Positions 27,151 to 37,267 of a DNA stretch of 64,000 nucleotides are shown one piece after another. This DNA is from Sphingobium sp. Z007 (GTDB taxonomy: Bacteria > Pseudomonadota > Alphaproteobacteria > Sphingomonadales > Sphingomonadaceae). How positions within the stretch are numbered: position 1 is the stretch's first letter; the number at the start of each line of letters is the position of its first letter. The DNA is taken from positions 990,501 through 1,054,500 of the forward strand of contig NZ_FBXK01000001.1 in the NCBI RefSeq assembly GCF_900013425.1. The letters are read 5' to 3'. The notes beneath the pieces are model-generated. The model saw only the letters and a program-made list of their open reading frames with translations, searched no databases and was not told the DNA's origin. A program made the translations under genes and the position numbers.

Positions 27151-27750
27151 AAACGCCGGCCAGGACGATGATGGATCGACTACCGCTTGTTACGATAAGG
27201 TTTTTCGCACTCTTCGTAGCCGCTTTGCTTGGTTTCATCGCCGGACCGGTCGCCGCTCAGGGCACGGCTAATATCAATGCGTCGGTGCTGCCCGAATCCA
27301 GTTCCCCAAAGCCCGGCACGACAACGCGCATCGCTATCCGCATGGTGCCACGCACTGGCTGGCATGGCTATTGGGTCAATCCGGGCGACAGCGGGCTCTC
27401 GGTAGAGGCGAACTGGACCGTGCCGGATGGCGTAACCATCGGTGACCTGCGCCATCCCGCACCAACCCTGCTCGAGCTCGCGGGGCTGGCAAGCTATGTT
27501 CACAAAGGTGCTTTCACGCTCCTTACGGATTTGAACCTGAACGACGATGTTGCTCCGGGCACTGCCATCCCGCTGCGCGTCAACCTCTCATGGCTTGCCT
27601 GTTCGGACACGCTGTGTGTCCCCGAACGCGCCACGCTCGATCTGCTGCTGACGGCGGGTGATGGAACAACCAATGCAGCTGCGGCGCCGGTTTTCCGCGC
27701 CGCCGAGGCGGCGCTGCCTGTTGGAGGCAGGCTTAAACTGGTGGTCGGGC
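27147..27750 (+). pseudogene. DsbD/ScsB-like reductase, truncated after the N-terminal domain
   Basis: ATG 27147 opens a protein with a signal peptide (residues about 16-38) and the DsbD-alpha-like domain: GWHGYWVNPGDSG, NWTVPDGV and the conserved cysteine pair in LACSDTLCVPERATL. About 200 residues in (near 27750) the sequence switches into an IS3-type transposase fragment read on the other strand. Translation would continue with foreign residues to a stop at 27926. The electron-carrying membrane domain and C-terminal thioredoxin domain are absent, so the system has probably lost its reducing hub unless another copy exists. Confidence 0.8.
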
Positions 27751-27751
27751 G

Positions 27752-27869
27752 TCAGGGTGCCCGCGATGCCATGGCGGCGGGCGACCAGCGACACCGAGTT
27801 CCCCGGCAAATAGGTCTCCTCAACGATGCGAATCTTCTCCTCGGGCGTCCAGCGCCGACGGCGCTGCAC
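27752..27869 (-). pseudogene. IS3-family OrfA N-terminal fragment
   Basis: Reading leftward from GTG 27869: QRRRRWTPEEKIRIVEETYL then PGNSVSLVARRHGIA, the helix-turn-helix start of IS2/IS3-type OrfA. It stops at the junction with the dsbD-like gene. Upstream codons (RVEVITS) also look like this family, so the start may be a little to the right. No OrfB or second end is present; a deletion must have followed insertion. Confidence 0.7.
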
Positions 27870-27926
27870 CGAGGTAATGACCTCTACGCGGTCATACGGT
27901 CAGGCATATGCATCACACTTCCATAA

Positions 27927-28450
27927 GTGTGAGGGCCTGTCAGGCGTTTTTGGGGGCTACTTCATATGGTGACGACATCACATTTCGGAACAATGTAGAT
28001 GTTCGAATTCCCGGCACCTTTCGCCCAAGGGGATTTGAGTGAATGGAAATCTACCGGCGAGGCGTCAAGACAATGTCTATGGGTCAATCGCTTGATAATT
28101 TCGACCGCCAAGTTTTCTTTGGCGAAAAGGGCAGATCGAAACTTATCAATCGCGTAGCCGTTACAAGCAAACACATCATGCATCGATGGGGACCGTGCGC
28201 GGGCCGCGGAACGGTCTGTGGAGTAAGTGTTCACAGTGATGTAAAACTTTGAATAATATTAAAAATATGGAACTTCGATCATATACGTGAGGATATTGGA
28301 TGTCGGCTTCGGTTGTATCGCCCTCCCGCAACCACCGAAACCGACATTCCACAAAGCCCCGACGCAAAAGCGCCGGGGCTTTGTGCATTCTCGGCCACTC
28401 GACGCTGCTCGATCCACTCCAGCATCCTGCCAAACTCACCGTAGAGCATT
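27927..28450. other. gap with terminator-like hairpin (28353-28382), no clear gene
   Basis: This stretch is less GC-rich than its surroundings. A strong hairpin AAAGCCCCG/CGGGGCTTT (28353-28361, 28374-28382), with CGC/GCG inside, could terminate transcription in either direction. A leftward open frame 27962-28234 (90 residues) and another near 28279-28450 have no recognisable product; the second is cut by the IS21 end. Confidence 0.45.
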
Positions 28451-28561
28451 GTGGATCGGCGTGCAAAAAGGACCCCGTTAGCGGGGTGATCGGCGTCTAA
28501 AAGGGACCCCTCATTTCGATGGTTTAAGCAGCCGGCTGGATTTTCAGGCGGCGAGATCGGG

Positions 28562-30089
28562 ATGTTGGTTTTGGAGACAGTTTTACGGATCCGGCGCGAG
28601 TATGCCGGAGGCAAGGCGATCAAGGCGATCGCACGGGATCTGCATGTGTCGCGGAAGGTCATCCGCAAAGCGGTCCGAGCGCCGGAGGGCGCCTTTGATT
28701 ATCAGCGCAAGGTTCAGCCGCTGCCCAGGATCGGTCCGTTCCAGGAGCGCCTGAACACGCTGCTGGAAGAGAACGAGCTGCGCGGCAGGCGTGACCGGCT
28801 GCGGATGACGCGGATCCATGACCTGCTGGTGCGAGAAGGCTTTGAGGGTTCTTACGATGCGGTGCGGCGCTATGCGACGCGCTGGAAGATCGAGCGGCGC
28901 AAGGATGCTGGCGATGGCGTCACCGCCTTCATCCCGCTGATGTTCAGGCCAGGCGAGGCCTACCAGTTCGACTGGAGCCATGAGGATGTCGAGATCGCAG
29001 GAGCGCCGATGCGGGTGAAGGTCGCGCATATGCGCCTGTGCGCGTCACGTGGGGTCTATGTCCGGGCCTATCCTCGCGAGAGCCAGGAGATGCTGTTCGA
29101 CGCGCATGCGCGCGGCTTTGCCTTCTTCGGCGGCGTGCCAGGGCGCGGCATCTACGATAATATGAAGACGGCTGTGACGAGCGTGTTCACCGGCAAGGAA
29201 CGCGTCTTCAACCGGCGGTTCCTGATCATGACCGACCATTATATGGTCGAGCCCACGGCCTGCTCGCCTGCGGCGGGATGGGAGAAGGGTCAGGTCGAGA
29301 ACCAGGTGCAGACGATCCGGGGTCGCTTCTTCCAGCCCCGGTTGCGGTTCGCCAGTCTCGAAGAGCTCAATGGCTGGCTGGAGGCCGAGTGTCGGCGCTG
29401 GGCGGAACGGCAGCCCCATCCTGAACAGGGAGATCTGACCGTGGCGCAGATGCTGGAGATCGAACGATCTGCGCTGCAGCCGATGCTGGGACCGTGAGCC
29501 AAAATCTATCCGGGGCTTCAATGAGAGTGAGCATGCCGTGACCGGCACCTGCCTGATCAGCTTCGACCGCAACCGCTACTCGGTACTCTCGACGGTGGCA
29601 CGACGCACGGTGCAGGTCCGCGCCTATGCCGACCGCATCGTCGTTCGCTGCGGCGAAGAGGTTGTCGCTGAACATCCTCGCTACTTTGGGCGCAACCGCA
29701 CGATCTATGACCCCTGGCATTATCTGCCAGTGCTGGCCCGCAAGCCTGGCGCGTTGCGGAACGGTGCCCCCTTCCAGGACTGGGATCTGCCACCGGCGCT
29801 GGCCCGCCTGCGCCGCAAGCTGGGTAATGGCGACGATGCCGATCGCCGGTTCGTCCGTGTACTGTCGGCCGTACTGACCGATGGCCTGGAGCCTGTCGAA
29901 ACCGCTGTGCGTGAGGCACTGGCGACGGGCACGGCGAGCGACGACCTGATCCTCAACATCCTGGCACGACGCCGGGAGCCTCCGCGTCCGCTGACGATCA
30001 TCACCTCCGAGGATAGCGCCTTGCGCCATCCCCCGATCGCCGACTGTGCCCGTTACGACCAGCTGAGGACCTTCGATGCAGCGGCATGA
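28562..30089 (+). pseudogene. istA: istA transposase of IS21, frameshifted
   Basis: The first part (28562-29497) has the N-terminal helix-turn-helix (GGKAIKAIARDLHVSRKVIR) and the DDE core (QFDWSHEDVEI, GIYDNMKTAV, GWEKGQVENQVQ) and ends at a TGA at 29495-29497. Dropping one T at about 29495 leads into the other frame (EPKSIRGFNESEHAVTGTC), which continues through the conserved C-terminal barrel to 30089. Rejoined length, about 509 residues, is normal for IstA. The catalytic residues lie before the break. IS21 does not use programmed shifting here, so this is a mutation or sequence error. Confidence 0.85.
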
Positions 30090-30777
30090 TATGATCGAGG
30101 CCATGCGCGGGCTTGGACTCAAGGGCATGGCGGGCGCGTTCGACGATGCCGTCACCACCGGCCTTCAGCGCCAGCGCACCACCATGGAGATACTGACCGA
30201 TCTCCTGCGAGCGGAGGCGACGCATCGTCATGCCGCGTCGATCCGATACCGGATGGCCGCTGCCAAGCTGCCAGTCGTGAAGGACATCGATGCCTTCCGG
30301 TTCGAGGGTACCCCGATCAACGAGGGGCTTGTGCGTTCATTGCACAGCGGCGCGTTCCTGCCCGCACGGCGCAATATCGTCCTGGTCGGCGGCACAGGCA
30401 CAGGAAAGACCCATCTGGCCATCGCCATCACCGCCAATGTAGTGCGCTCCGGCGCCCGAGGCCGCTACTTCAACACGGTCGATCTGGTGACCCGCCTCGA
30501 AGAGGAGGCCAGGATCGGCAAGAGTGGCGCTCTCGCCGCCCAGCTATCCCGCCTCGATCTCATCGTGCTCGATGAACTGGGGTATCTGCCGTTCGCTCGA
30601 TCGGGCGGCCAGTTGCTGTTCCACCTGATCAGCAAACTCTATGAGCAGACCAGTGTCATCATCACCACCAACCTCGCCTTTGGCGAGTGGCCCACCGTGT
30701 TCGGCGATCCCAAGATGACAACCGCGCTCCTCGATCGCGTCACCCATCATTGCGACATTGTCGAGACCGGCAAATGA
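30076..30777 (+). CDS. istB: IstB helper ATPase of IS21, last residues altered by a one-base insertion
   Basis: 233 residues. AAA+ DnaC-like ATPase with Walker A GGTGTGKT, Walker [13 protein letters not shown] and sensor region [11 protein letters not shown]. It overlaps the istA end by 14 bases as usual. The normal C-terminus ...[13 protein letters not shown] is changed: an extra A in GGCAAATGAC (about 30772) gives ETGK then stop at 30777. The original ending remains readable in the next frame to TGA 30803-30805. Loss of eight residues may or may not matter. Confidence 0.88.
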   Translation: MQRHDMIEAMRGLGLKGMAGAFDDAVTTGLQRQRTTMEILTDLLRAEATHRHAASIRYRMAAAKLPVVKDIDAFRFEGTPINEGLVRSLHSGAFLPARRNIVLVGGTGTGKTHLAIAITANVVRSGARGRYFNTVDLVTRLEEEARIGKSGALAAQLSRLDLIVLDELGYLPFARSGGQLLFHLISKLYEQTSVIITTNLAFGEWPTVFGDPKMTTALLDRVTHHCDIVETGK

Positions 30778-30982
30778 CAGCTGGCGCTTCAAAAACCGCA
30801 GCTGATCCGCCCCAGCAGCGATCAATTAGAAGATGTTTTGCGCTGCGCGCGCCTCCGGTCGGGCTACGCCCTCCCTACGCCGCGCGCAGCGCAAGGAAGC
30901 CCGTCACATCAACGTTCCGCCATCCTGACAGGGGGTCCCTTTTGCGCGCCGATAAGGGGTCCCGTTTGCACGCCGATTGACA

Positions 30983-31397
30983 TGACGAACTGGATGCGGA
31001 CACTGCTGCGCTGCTGGTCGATGCCGCGCGCATGGCCTGTCGCCGGGCGATGCGGCCGGATGCGCCTGCGCCGCATCTCTCCTCCCCGGTCGATTTCGCG
31101 CTGGCCCATCTGGATCATCCCGACCTCAACACGGGCCTGATCAGCACTGCGCTCAACCTGTCCGAGCGCGCGGTGCAAAAGAGCTTTTTCCGCCATGTCG
31201 GCCAGACGCCCACCGCCTTCATCATGACCAAGCGGCTGGAACGCGCGTCCGCCATGCTGGCGGCTGGTGATGGTCGCACCATTACCGACATCGCGTTCGA
31301 GGTCGGCTACAATGACTCCGCCTTCTTCACCCGCTGCTTCCGCCGCCGCTATGGCGCGTCGCCCAGCCAATGGCGCCATCGTTCGCTCCTGTCCTGA
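30983..31397 (+). pseudogene. AraC-family regulator, C-terminal remnant cut by IS21
   Basis: From the IS21 edge a frame reads DELDADTAALLVDAARMACR and then the two AraC helix-turn-helix units: NTGLISTALNLSERAVQKSFFRHVG and GRTITDIAFEVGYNDSAFFTRCFRRRYGASPSQWR, ending TGA 31397. About 130 residues of a roughly 300-residue protein remain, without the ligand domain and native start. An ATG at 31032 could still yield a free DNA-binding domain, but no promoter is evident. Confidence 0.8.
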
Positions 31398-31404
31398 TTG
31401 CAGG

Positions 31405-31700
31405 TTCGCCAGCGTCCAAGACCCCCGCGCCGGCGTCGTCGCCGCGGTAGACCAGGATGTGGACGATGTAGGGCCGGGCGACAGCATGTTGCTGCGGCGC
31501 CTGTCCGGCCTGCGATGCGCAACTTCCTGGGCGTCCTTCAGCCGGGGGTATGGGGCCTCTGGGTGATGGCGGCGGTCATGAGCATGGGCCGACGGATCGT
31601 GGGCGTCATTGAAGGGGGCGTCGATCCCCAACGATTCATACCGCGCCTGATCGAATATTATCGCGAACTAAGGTTTCCTTTAAAAAAACGCATAAATATC
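31405..31700 (+). pseudogene. decayed zinc-dependent alcohol dehydrogenase fragments
   Basis: One frame reads RAGVVAAVDQDVDDVGPGDSMLL, matching the GxVxxVGxxVxxVxPGDxVLL stretch of zinc alcohol dehydrogenases. Another frame further on reads MGRRIVGVIEGGVDPQRFIPRLIEYYRELRFP, matching their C-terminal region (IxGxxEGxxxPQxFIPxLIxLYxxGRFP). Roughly 200 residues between them are missing. The rest of the gap to 31763 is AT-rich and empty. Confidence 0.55.
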
Positions 31701-31763
31701 CATAACCTCGTTAATATTGAGCAAGTATGCGTGGCCGCCGCGATGAGGCACGCAGGTTCGCGG

Positions 31764-32752
31764 TTACAACAGCGCGATGACCGCCAACCTGTCCGATGAC
31801 GTCATGAACAGGCTTTTGCCATTTGCGCCAAAGCAACAGTTGGCGACCGCCTTGCCGGTGCTCACGATGCCCAGCAATGTCCCGTCCGGCGTCACTATAT
31901 GCACGCCGCCAGGACCGGTCGCAAAAACATGGCCATCGGGCGCCACCTTGATCCCGTCGGGCAGGCCCGGCAGTCCTTGGGCGCGCTGCTGTCGCATGTC
32001 GTGAAACAGGCGCTGGCCAATGGGGCGGCCTTCAGCATCCAGCGTATAGGCGCGAACCTCCGGCTGCGTCTCGTCCGACAAGGCCAGATACAGGGTGCGG
32101 CCATCGGGCGACAGCGCCAGGCCGTTGGGGCGGCGATGACTGCCATCCAGCAGCGTGACATCGCCATCCGGGGTTAGCGCATAAAGCCCATTATGGCCGA
32201 TTTCGCGCAGCGGCGACGCATCGCCATCCGCAAAACCATAGGGCGGGTCGGTGAAATAGATGGTCCCCGATGGCGACAGGCACAGATCATTGGGGCTGTT
32301 GAACCGCTTGGACTGGAAACGATCGGCCAGGATGGTGCGTTTGGTCGTATCCAGGTCGATCCGCACGATCGCGCGCGTGCCGCTATCGGCGGCGATCAGG
32401 TGACCGGCTGTATCGATGGCAAGGCCGTTGAGGCCCGCTTCGCGCACGCCAGGAGGTATGGCGGTTTGCAATCCAGACGGCGAGAGGAAAGGCTTTGCGC
32501 CCTGTCCGGCCCGCCAGCGGTAAAGGATATTGGCGGGGGGATCGTTGAACAGCAGATAGTCGCGCTGCCCCACCCATATCGGCCCTTCGGCCCAGCGGTA
32601 TCCTTGCGCCAGTATCTCGATCGAGGCGGACGGCGCGATGATCCGGTCAAGCGCAGGGGAAAGGCGCGTGACGCCGCCGACTGTCGTGGGGTTAGCAGCC
32701 ATCGCCGCGACCGGCATGGCGGCCAGCGACGCCAGCAGGGTGCGGCGCGCGA

Positions 32753-32756
<4 letters not shown>
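31764..32756 (-). CDS. SMP-30/gluconolactonase-family exported hydrolase
   Basis: 330 residues from GTG 32756, which overlaps the upstream oxidoreductase stop (GTGA); longer starts would be inside that gene. Signal peptide ARRTLLASLAAMPVAAMA, then a six-bladed propeller with EGPIWV (metal Glu), NSPNDLCLSPSG, YFTDPPYG, RPNGLALSPDG and GLPDGIKVAPDG, the metal-binding and catalytic blade motifs of SMP-30. Such enzymes open aldonolactones (gluconolactone and relatives). It is paired with a GFO/IDH/MocA oxidoreductase that could produce the lactone, and lies near GntP and gluconokinase, so a periplasmic oxidative sugar route is plausible. Confidence 0.88.
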
Positions 32757-33856
<1,100 letters not shown>

Positions 33857-33899
33857 ATCACCCTCCAAATCAGATCATCTCTGCCGTCAGGCGGCCAGG

Positions 33900-34184
33900 T
33901 CAGCCGGACGTCGCGCGCAGCCAGCCCAGGTTGCGGGCGGCGATGGCGGCCTGGGTCCGATTGCGGACGTTAAGCTTACGCATCAGGGCGGTCATGTGAA
34001 CCTTCACCGTTGCTTCGGCCATGCCCAGCTCATAGGCAATCTGCTTGTTGAGCAGGCCTGAATGAACGCAGCGCAAGACTTTCATCTGGGTGGGGGTCAG
34101 CGCGGGCGGTTCCTGGCTTCGTGCGGGCGGATGGCGAACCTCCCGTTGATCGGAACTGTTGTGCAGGTCCAGCGCAATGAACAT
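33900..34184 (-). CDS. stand-alone LuxR-type DNA-binding protein
   Basis: 94 residues. Residues about 27-90 form a LuxR/NarL helix-turn-helix: LTPTQMKVLRCVHSGLLNKQIAYELGMAEATVKVHMTALMRKLNV. The 26-residue leader has no receiver or sensor domain, and no remnant of one is visible upstream. It may be a truncated response regulator or a genuine small regulator. A LacI-type palindrome lies 70 bases upstream in the gap shared with the gntP-like gene. Downstream (leftward) come the oxidoreductase and lactonase genes, which it may co-regulate. Confidence 0.75.
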   Translation of the reverse strand: MFIALDLHNSSDQREVRHPPARSQEPPALTPTQMKVLRCVHSGLLNKQIAYELGMAEATVKVHMTALMRKLNVRNRTQAAIAARNLGWLRATSG

Positions 34185-34253
34185 CCGTCCTCTCCCTGTT
34201 CGATCCGACCCGAATCAGCCCGCTTGTTTTGGCCTGCCGGCTTGTTCAATGTC

Positions 34254-34265
34254 GTTAGCGCTAAC
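34254..34265. promoter_or_regulatory. LacI-type operator palindrome GTTAGCGCTAAC
   Basis: Perfect 12-base palindrome in the divergent gap between the LuxR-type gene and gntP. The TAGCGCTA core recurs at 51614-51625 and 58937-58948, also in divergent gaps. It resembles operators described for LacI-family xylose/xylan regulators in Caulobacter and Xanthomonas. Confidence 0.65.
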
Positions 34266-34497
34266 AATAAGGTAATTGGTCAGACAGGTTCAAGCCAAAA
34301 ATGCGATATACGACCTCAGCAGGGTGGAATATCCGAAAATGACGCGATATCTGTCTTACAGATTTACAGGAACGCTGCCGCGAAGTGCCGGAATGGCGGG
34401 GCGTGAGAAGGGGGAGAAGGATGACGTTAACATCGCATCGGTCGGCCTTGGCCGTCCCCGTCCCGGCAGGGTCGCCCACTTGCGGGGGCGCGGCACG

Positions 34498-35844
34498 ATG
34501 ACGCCGGCGGATTATCGACTGATCCTGGCGGCGGTGGTCGGCATAGCGCTTTCCATCTTCCTCATCATCCGGGGGCGCCTGCATCCCTTCGTCGGACTGC
34601 TCTGCGGCGCTTTCACCGTGGGCCTGCTTGCGGGCCTGCCGATGGAGGAAACGGCCAAGGCGGTGGAGAAGGGCGCAGGCGCCATCCTGGGCGGGACGGG
34701 CCTGGTCGTCGCGCTCGGCCTTGGCCTCGGCGCGATGCTCCAACTGTCCGATGGCGCTGGCGGCATGGCCCGCGCGGCGCTGCGTCTGTCAGGCGTGAAG
34801 GGCGCGCCATGGGCAAGCCTGTTCACAGCGATCGTCATAGGCCTGCCTCTCTTCTTCGAAACCGGATTGGTGTTGTTGCTGCCGATCGTCGCCTCCGCCG
34901 CAGCCGCGCTGCCGGCGGGGCAGAATGGCGATACGGCCAAGCTGCGCCTGATGCTGCCCGCGCTGGCGGGCCTGTCGGTGGTTCATGCGCTGGTGCCGCC
35001 GCATCCCGGCCCGCTGCTGGCGGTCAACGCGCTGGGGGCCAATCTCGGCCTCACTCTGCTCTATGGTCTGATGATCGGCATCCCGACCGCGATCATCGCC
35101 GGGCCACTGCTCGCGCGCTTCACCGCGCCGGGCGTCACGCTCAGCCTGCCCTTGCTCGATCCGGTTAAGATTGACGTCGCCACCCCGTCAGTCGGCCGCG
35201 CGCTGACCGCCGTGCTGTTGCCGGTCGTCCTGATCGCCGCGGGACAGGCGGTGGCGCTGCTTCCGCCGGCGGTGGCCGTACATTTCCTTTGGCTCAGTTG
35301 GGTCAGCGATCCGGTGGTGGCGCTGCTGGTCGCCGTCCTTGCCGCCCTGCCGCTGCTGTTCGGCCGCCGCATCGCCGACCGCACGATCCAGAACGCGATC
35401 TGGACCGAAGCGATGACGCCGGCTGGCGGCATCATCCTGGCGATCGGCGCGGGTGGCGCGCTCAAACAGGTGCTGGTGACGGCCGGCCTGTCGGACATGC
35501 TGGTGCGGATCGCCGATGGCGGCGCGATTTCGCCCCTCATTCTCGCCTGGGGCGTGTCGGTCTGCATCCGCCTCGCGACCGGCTCGGCGACCGTGGCGAC
35601 GATCACTACGGCGGGCGTGATGCAGGGGCTGGTCGCCGCGTCGGGCGTGGAGCCTGAATGGATGGTGCTGGCGATCGGCGCGGGCTCGCTTTTCTTCTCG
35701 CACGTCAACGATCCCGGCTTCTGGCTGGTGAAAAGCTATCTGGGGACGGATATGGCGGGCACGTTCAAGACCTGGTCGATCATGGAAACCGTGGTGGCGA
35801 TCGTCGGCCTGTTGCTGGTGCTGCTCGCCAGCAGCATCTTTTAA
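34498..35844 (+). CDS. GntP-family gluconate:H+ symporter
   Basis: 448 residues from ATG 34498, where family similarity begins; the frame is open back to 34276 but that leader is hydrophilic and unlike the family. Twelve or so membrane segments with GntP landmarks: LGLGLGAMLQLSDGAGG, GLPLFFETGLVLLLPIV, ALVPPHPGPLLAVNALGANLG, RLATGSATVATITTAGV and LFFSHVNDPGFWLVKSYLG. It imports gluconate or a related aldonate across the inner membrane. It precedes a GntR regulator by a few dozen bases and a gluconokinase (opposite strand), forming a gluconate uptake and phosphorylation module. Confidence 0.92.
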   Translation: MTPADYRLILAAVVGIALSIFLIIRGRLHPFVGLLCGAFTVGLLAGLPMEETAKAVEKGAGAILGGTGLVVALGLGLGAMLQLSDGAGGMARAALRLSGVKGAPWASLFTAIVIGLPLFFETGLVLLLPIVASAAAALPAGQNGDTAKLRLMLPALAGLSVVHALVPPHPGPLLAVNALGANLGLTLLYGLMIGIPTAIIAGPLLARFTAPGVTLSLPLLDPVKIDVATPSVGRALTAVLLPVVLIAAGQAVALLPPAVAVHFLWLSWVSDPVVALLVAVLAALPLLFGRRIADRTIQNAIWTEAMTPAGGIILAIGAGGALKQVLVTAGLSDMLVRIADGGAISPLILAWGVSVCIRLATGSATVATITTAGVMQGLVAASGVEPEWMVLAIGAGSLFFSHVNDPGFWLVKSYLGTDMAGTFKTWSIMETVVAIVGLLLVLLASSIF

Positions 35845-35881
35845 GATGGCGACCCATGTCTTCCGGCAGGGCCATGGCCCG

Positions 35882-36559
35882 ATGAACCAGACACGGCTGT
35901 CCGATCATGTCTATGCCGCGATCGTGGATATCATCACGGGCGAGGGGCTGGAGGTGGGTGGCCGCCTGCCTGCCGAAGCGCGTCTGTCTGAAATGTTCGG
36001 CGTATCACGCGCCATCGTCCGCGAAGCGCTGATGCGGCTGGCGTCGGATGGCATTACCGAGGCGCGGCGGGGGGCAGGGTCTTTCGTCAAGAGCCGCCCG
36101 TCGGACCGGCTGGCCGCCTTCATGCCGTCCACAGAATTACCGACGACTCTGGGCAGCTATGAAGTGCGTTTCGTGCTGGAGGCGGAAGCGGCGCGACTGG
36201 CGGCCAATCGCCGGACGCCGCAGGACATGGCCGATGTCGAGGAAGGCATGGCATTGCTGCGCGCGGCCCTGCTGTCGAGCGAACCGGCCCATGCGGAAGA
36301 TATGGAACTCCACCGCCGTATTGCGCAGGCGACCGGCAACCCCGCCTTTCTGGTCGCCTTCGACGCGCTCCACGCCGATATTGACAAGATCATGCGGGCA
36401 GGCGTCGATATCAGCCGGTCGCGCCCGCCGGAGGTAATCGCGACGATGCTGCGCGAACATGACCAGATCGTCGATGCCATCCGCGCACAGGATGCCGAGG
36501 GCGCGGCCCTCGCCATGCGCTGGCATCTATGGGAAGGGCGGCGGCGGTTGATGCCCTGA
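35882..36559 (+). CDS. GntR-family (FCD) transcriptional regulator
   Basis: 225 residues from ATG 35882; ATG 35846, directly after the gntP stop, is an in-frame alternative. N-terminal winged helix (LPAEARLSEMFGVSRAIVREALMRLASDG) and C-terminal all-helical FCD domain (about 80-220) with metal/ligand-binding histidine region ELHRRIAQATGNP. FCD regulators such as GntR and ExuR respond to sugar acids. It lies between gntP and gluconokinase and could bind the TACGAC dyads at 37185-37206 and 40314-40335; that link is inference. Confidence 0.88.
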   Translation: MNQTRLSDHVYAAIVDIITGEGLEVGGRLPAEARLSEMFGVSRAIVREALMRLASDGITEARRGAGSFVKSRPSDRLAAFMPSTELPTTLGSYEVRFVLEAEAARLAANRRTPQDMADVEEGMALLRAALLSSEPAHAEDMELHRRIAQATGNPAFLVAFDALHADIDKIMRAGVDISRSRPPEVIATMLREHDQIVDAIRAQDAEGAALAMRWHLWEGRRRLMP

Positions 36560-36560
36560 C

Positions 36561-37097
36561 TTATCCGCGTTGCAACCAGCTAAGCACTCGATCGCGCAGC
36601 TCTTTGGGTGAAGCATCCGTGGTCAGGACCAGGGCGGCCTCGTCGGAGCAAGGCCGTTCCAAGGTGCCCAACTGGCTGTCGAGCAGGCTGGCAGGCATAT
36701 AATGGCCCGGCCGGTTCTGAAGCCGCATTAGAAGCTCTTCACGGCTATTGTCCAGCAGCACGAAGCGCACCGGCGCACCGATCCCCGAACGCAGCCGATC
36801 CCGGTAGCTTTTGCGCAGCGCGGAGCAGGCCGTAATAACCGAAACAGATGTCTCCATCGCTGTCGCGCTGGCCTGCGCCAGCCGGTCGAGCCAGGGCCAG
36901 CGATCCTCGTCCGTCAGCGGATCGCCGCGGCGCATCTTCTCGACCGCGTCGGGCGCATGATAATCGTCACCTTCCAGAAACGGGCACGAAAACGACTCTG
37001 CCAGCAAGGCCCCCAGCGTTGATTTGCCGCAGCCGCTCACACCCATGACGATCACGGCCAAAGGTGTTGGGGACGGGGGATCGGCGGATGGCGGCAA
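36561..37097 (-). CDS. gntK: gluconokinase
   Basis: 178 residues with P-loop MGVSGCGKST (18-27), EGDDYHAPDAVEKMRRGDPLTDEDRWPWL (gluconate-binding segment of thermoresistant-type gluconokinases), ACSALRKSYRDRLR and RPGHYMPASLLDSQLGTLE. It phosphorylates gluconate to 6-phosphogluconate for the Entner-Doudoroff route. Convergent with the GntR gene (stops one base apart) and divergent from the first beta-helix gene. The N-terminal 12 residues are proline-rich and may not be translated, but no closer start is better. Confidence 0.92.
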   Translation of the reverse strand: MPPSADPPSPTPLAVIVMGVSGCGKSTLGALLAESFSCPFLEGDDYHAPDAVEKMRRGDPLTDEDRWPWLDRLAQASATAMETSVSVITACSALRKSYRDRLRSGIGAPVRFVLLDNSREELLMRLQNRPGHYMPASLLDSQLGTLERPCSDEAALVLTTDASPKELRDRVLSWLQRG

Positions 37098-37184
37098 AGT
37101 GGCGTTCCTTGCAGAACAGGCGATGCCCCCACGGGCATCGCAATGGTGCGATCCCCTGTATCAGCCGGGTAAAGGCCCTGAACA

Positions 37185-37206
37185 CTACGACCTTCGTCGC
37201 AAGTGC
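37185..37206. promoter_or_regulatory. dyad motif shared with the TonB-receptor promoter (candidate GntR operator)
   Basis: The sequence follows TACGACCTNNGTCGNAAGTG plus one matching base at each end. It differs from the copy at 40314-40335 at only three of 22 positions. Here the dyad is TACGAC/GTCGCA, one base off perfect. It lies between gntK and the first beta-helix gene. Confidence 0.5.
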
Positions 37207-37267
37207 CAAAGCCCCGGCCGCCTTCTAGCCATGCGGTACGGCAAGATAATAGGAGGGAAGGTCGGCT

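Larger units (their letters stand above)
28451..30982 (+). mobile_element. IS21-family insertion sequence
   Basis: 2.53 kb with istA and istB. The left end reads TGTGGATCGGCGTGCAAA and the complement of the right end TGTCAATCGGCGTGCAAA, both followed by a GGACCCC block. Each end also carries an inner second copy (TCGGCGTCTAAAAGGGACCC left, TCGGCGCGCAAAAGGGACCC right), the multiple-terminal-repeat layout of IS21. No target duplication is visible: the left flank ends GAGCAT and the right flank begins TGACG. Both genes carry frameshifts, so it is probably immobile now. Confidence 0.88.

Noticed and set aside
27962..28234. 90-residue leftward open frame in the gap before IS21
   Set aside because: No ribosome site and no recognised family; it may be coding but I cannot support it.
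28353..28382. Integron attC-like element
   Set aside because: The hairpin has terminator-like symmetry and lacks the R/L box core sites and any cassette layout.
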